Below are positions 62,663 through 64,000 of a stretch of 64,000 bases of DNA, piece by piece; within the stretch, counting starts at the first letter, position 1; each line of letters opens with the position of its first letter. Source of the stretch: Daejeonella oryzae DSM 19973 (GTDB lineage Bacteria; Bacteroidota; Bacteroidia; Sphingobacteriales; Sphingobacteriaceae); assembly GCF_000422945.1 (NCBI RefSeq), contig NZ_AUHA01000002.1:62001-126000 (forward strand). Reading direction: 5' to 3'. The position numbers were made by a program, and so were the translations under genes. The notes under the pieces are model-generated. The model saw only the letters and a program-made list of their open reading frames with translations, was not told the origin of the DNA and ran no database searches.

Positions 62663-62742
62663 GTTTGAGAGGTGCAATAATCATCATTTTTATTTCTTAA
62701 TGCAAATAATCATCTCGCTTTTTACAAATTCTGCAATTAATT

Positions 62743-62764
62743 GCACGTCAAAAGCACGTCAAAA
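62743..62764 (+). repeat. Tandem GCACGTCAAAA repeat, candidate integrase arm site
   Basis: GCACGTCAAAA occurs twice in direct tandem (62743-62753 and 62754-62764, period 11) between tRNA-Ala and the integrase start, in the same setting as the arm-type pair of the tRNA-Phe element. Confidence 0.5.
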
Positions 62765-62794
62765 ACACCGCAGTCTGACCACAATTTCAATGAT

Positions 62795-64000
62795 GTGGTA
62801 TCAATTAAGATTATTTTAGAAAAAAGAAAGCCCAAGAGGGATGGTTCATTTCCTCTTTACTTTCAAATCTGCTTCAAAAGAAAAACAACTACCAGGAGCA
62901 CAAAGATTTCCATCAATGAATCCTGTTGGGATGAGGATAAGAAGGAAATCAAAAGGAATCATCCGAATTTTAAGCTTTTAAATCAATCGCTTAAAAAGCA
63001 ATTTGCAGACATTCAGTCAGAGCTTTTATTGGCTGATGAAGAAAAAGTGATAAGCTATTTTAAACCTAAGGCAACTATAGCTTTTGTTCAAACGGAGGTA
63101 GAGATATTAAAAACGAAAAAAACTGTTTTCCAATTTGCTGAGGAACTGATAAAGGATCTGAAACTATCTAATAAGATTGGAAATGCCTGGGTTTACGAAT
63201 CTACAGTAAATGCCTTAAAGGGTTATCATCCTAACGAGATTCTGTTTGAACAGATAGATTATTTGTTTCTGGAGGATTATCAGAAGCATCTATTAAAGAG
63301 AGAAATTAAGCCAAATTCAATTTACTTATATATAAGAACCATCAGAATCTTCTACAATAAGGCGATTAAGCAAAAGCTTGTAGATAAAGCTTTATATCCC
63401 TTTGATGACTTCAAATTAAGACCTGAAAGGACTCGCAAGAGAGCTATCGACAAAGAACTAATCAAGCAGATAAAGAATTTAAGCCTTGTAGAAGACTCCA
63501 CCATCTGGCATGTTAGAAACTGGTTTTTGCTTTCCTTCTACCTTATTGGAATCTCAGTAATTGACTTAGCTCTTCTTATTAAGAAAAATTACCACGAAGG
63601 CAGAATTGAGTACAAGAGGAAAAAGACCGGGAAGTGGTATGATATAAAGATTGTACCCCAAGCTGCTGTAATATTAAAACTCTATCTAAATTCAGACAAA
63701 ACTTCAGGAGAATATATCTTACCTATTATTAACTATCAGCCAAAGAATGAAGAGAATTTAATGCGAATAGTTAAAAGCAGGACCAAACTAATCAATAAGT
63801 ACATAAAAAAGCTAGCTGAAATGATAGAATATGATGGTGAGATCACTTCATACACTGTCAGGCATTCTTGGGCAACCACCGCCAAAAAAATGGGTTATAG
63901 TAATGAGGTAATAGCAGAAGCACTCGGACATGAATATGGGAACGCAATAACTAATGTTTACCTGGATAAGTTTGATAAAGTCGTTGTCGATGAAGCGAAT
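62795..64000 (+). CDS. Tyrosine recombinase (IntDOT-like), partial at window end
   Basis: An open frame of about 400 codons running off the window. The probable start is GTG 62795 (VVSIKIILEKRKPKRDG); no ATG is suitable, and the frame is open from 62741. The N-terminal arm-binding domain (PLYFQICFKRKTTTRSTK), SAM-like core-binding domain (KTVFQFAEELIKDLKLSNK) and catalytic domain are visible. Arg II lies in YTVRHSWATTA, followed by EALGHEYGNAITNVYLDKF with the Tyr nucleophile at 63959. At the Arg I position, GISVIDLALL has Ser (63554-63556). It probably belongs to an element inserted at tRNA-Ala. Confidence 0.85.
   Translation, partial: MVSIKIILEKRKPKRDGSFPLYFQICFKRKTTTRSTKISINESCWDEDKKEIKRNHPNFKLLNQSLKKQFADIQSELLLADEEKVISYFKPKATIAFVQTEVEILKTKKTVFQFAEELIKDLKLSNKIGNAWVYESTVNALKGYHPNEILFEQIDYLFLEDYQKHLLKREIKPNSIYLYIRTIRIFYNKAIKQKLVDKALYPFDDFKLRPERTRKRAIDKELIKQIKNLSLVEDSTIWHVRNWFLLSFYLIGISVIDLALLIKKNYHEGRIEYKRKKTGKWYDIKIVPQAAVILKLYLNSDKTSGEYILPIINYQPKNEENLMRIVKSRTKLINKYIKKLAEMIEYDGEITSYTVRHSWATTAKKMGYSNEVIAEALGHEYGNAITNVYLDKFDKVVVDEAN

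Overview
The window is AT-rich bacterial chromosome from the Bacteroidota, most likely a sphingobacterium (Pedobacter or Solitalea-like). This rests on several signs: a subtilase with a T9SS-type C-terminal sorting domain, TANNTTTG promoter boxes and almost no Shine-Dalgarno signal, PAS/GAF sensor proteins of Sphingobacteriales style, an NADP isocitrate dehydrogenase of the eukaryote-like type, and DUF3871 and IS481 relatives. No ribosomal RNA gene is present, so genus is not resolved.

Layout. 1-8.8 kb: a large PAS/GAF sensor, then tyrosine catabolism (flavin-reductase-like protein, FAH-family hydrolase, hmgA, hppD), an acetyltransferase and a DJ-1/PfpI protein. 8.9-11.2 kb: purN and purH. 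11.3-17 kb: the rod-shape cluster mreB-mreC-mreD-mrdA-rodA. 17-22.3 kb: an acidic hypothetical, tdk, a secreted subtilase and a stand-alone response regulator. 22.3-44 kb: an accessory region at tRNA-Phe. 44-62.5 kb: core genes again (Fe-S oxidoreductase pair, DUF2254 protein, mtgA, rpsF-rpsR-rplI, TPR histidine kinase, dnaX, icd, an SDR, a PAS histidine kinase, cysE-cysM). 62.6-64 kb: tRNA-Ala followed by the start of a second integrated element, whose integrase runs off the window.

The accessory region is the main point of interest. A 110-bp direct repeat (tRNA-Phe plus its terminator) at 24137-24246 and 43867-43976 bounds a 19.7-kb element. Its left end holds a tyrosine recombinase with 12-bp-spaced arm-type repeats at both ends. 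Its right third holds a replication-like module: a protein with the three palm motifs of family-A DNA polymerases and T7-like RNA polymerases (probably TV-Pol-like), a divergent intergenic region with inverted repeats, a frameshifted AAA ATPase and a DUF3871 protein. The middle holds a seven-gene co-directional operon that interleaves a type I restriction-modification system (hsdR, hsdS, hsdM) with a uracil-glycosylase-fold protein, a small unknown, a GmrSD-like DUF262/DUF1524 protein and a DUF3800 protein. To its left, at 22.3-24.1 kb, a SIR2-like DUF4917 gene sits in what looks like an older remnant stacked on the same tRNA. The two accessory segments share a rare LytTR-like direct-repeat motif.

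Other observations: a ten-A run in dnaX placed where slippage would give a gamma-like short form, a decayed IS481 transposase that explains a spurious ORF, and an integrase at tRNA-Ala that lacks the first catalytic arginine, as IntDOT does. All calls come from reading motifs by eye; no database search was run.
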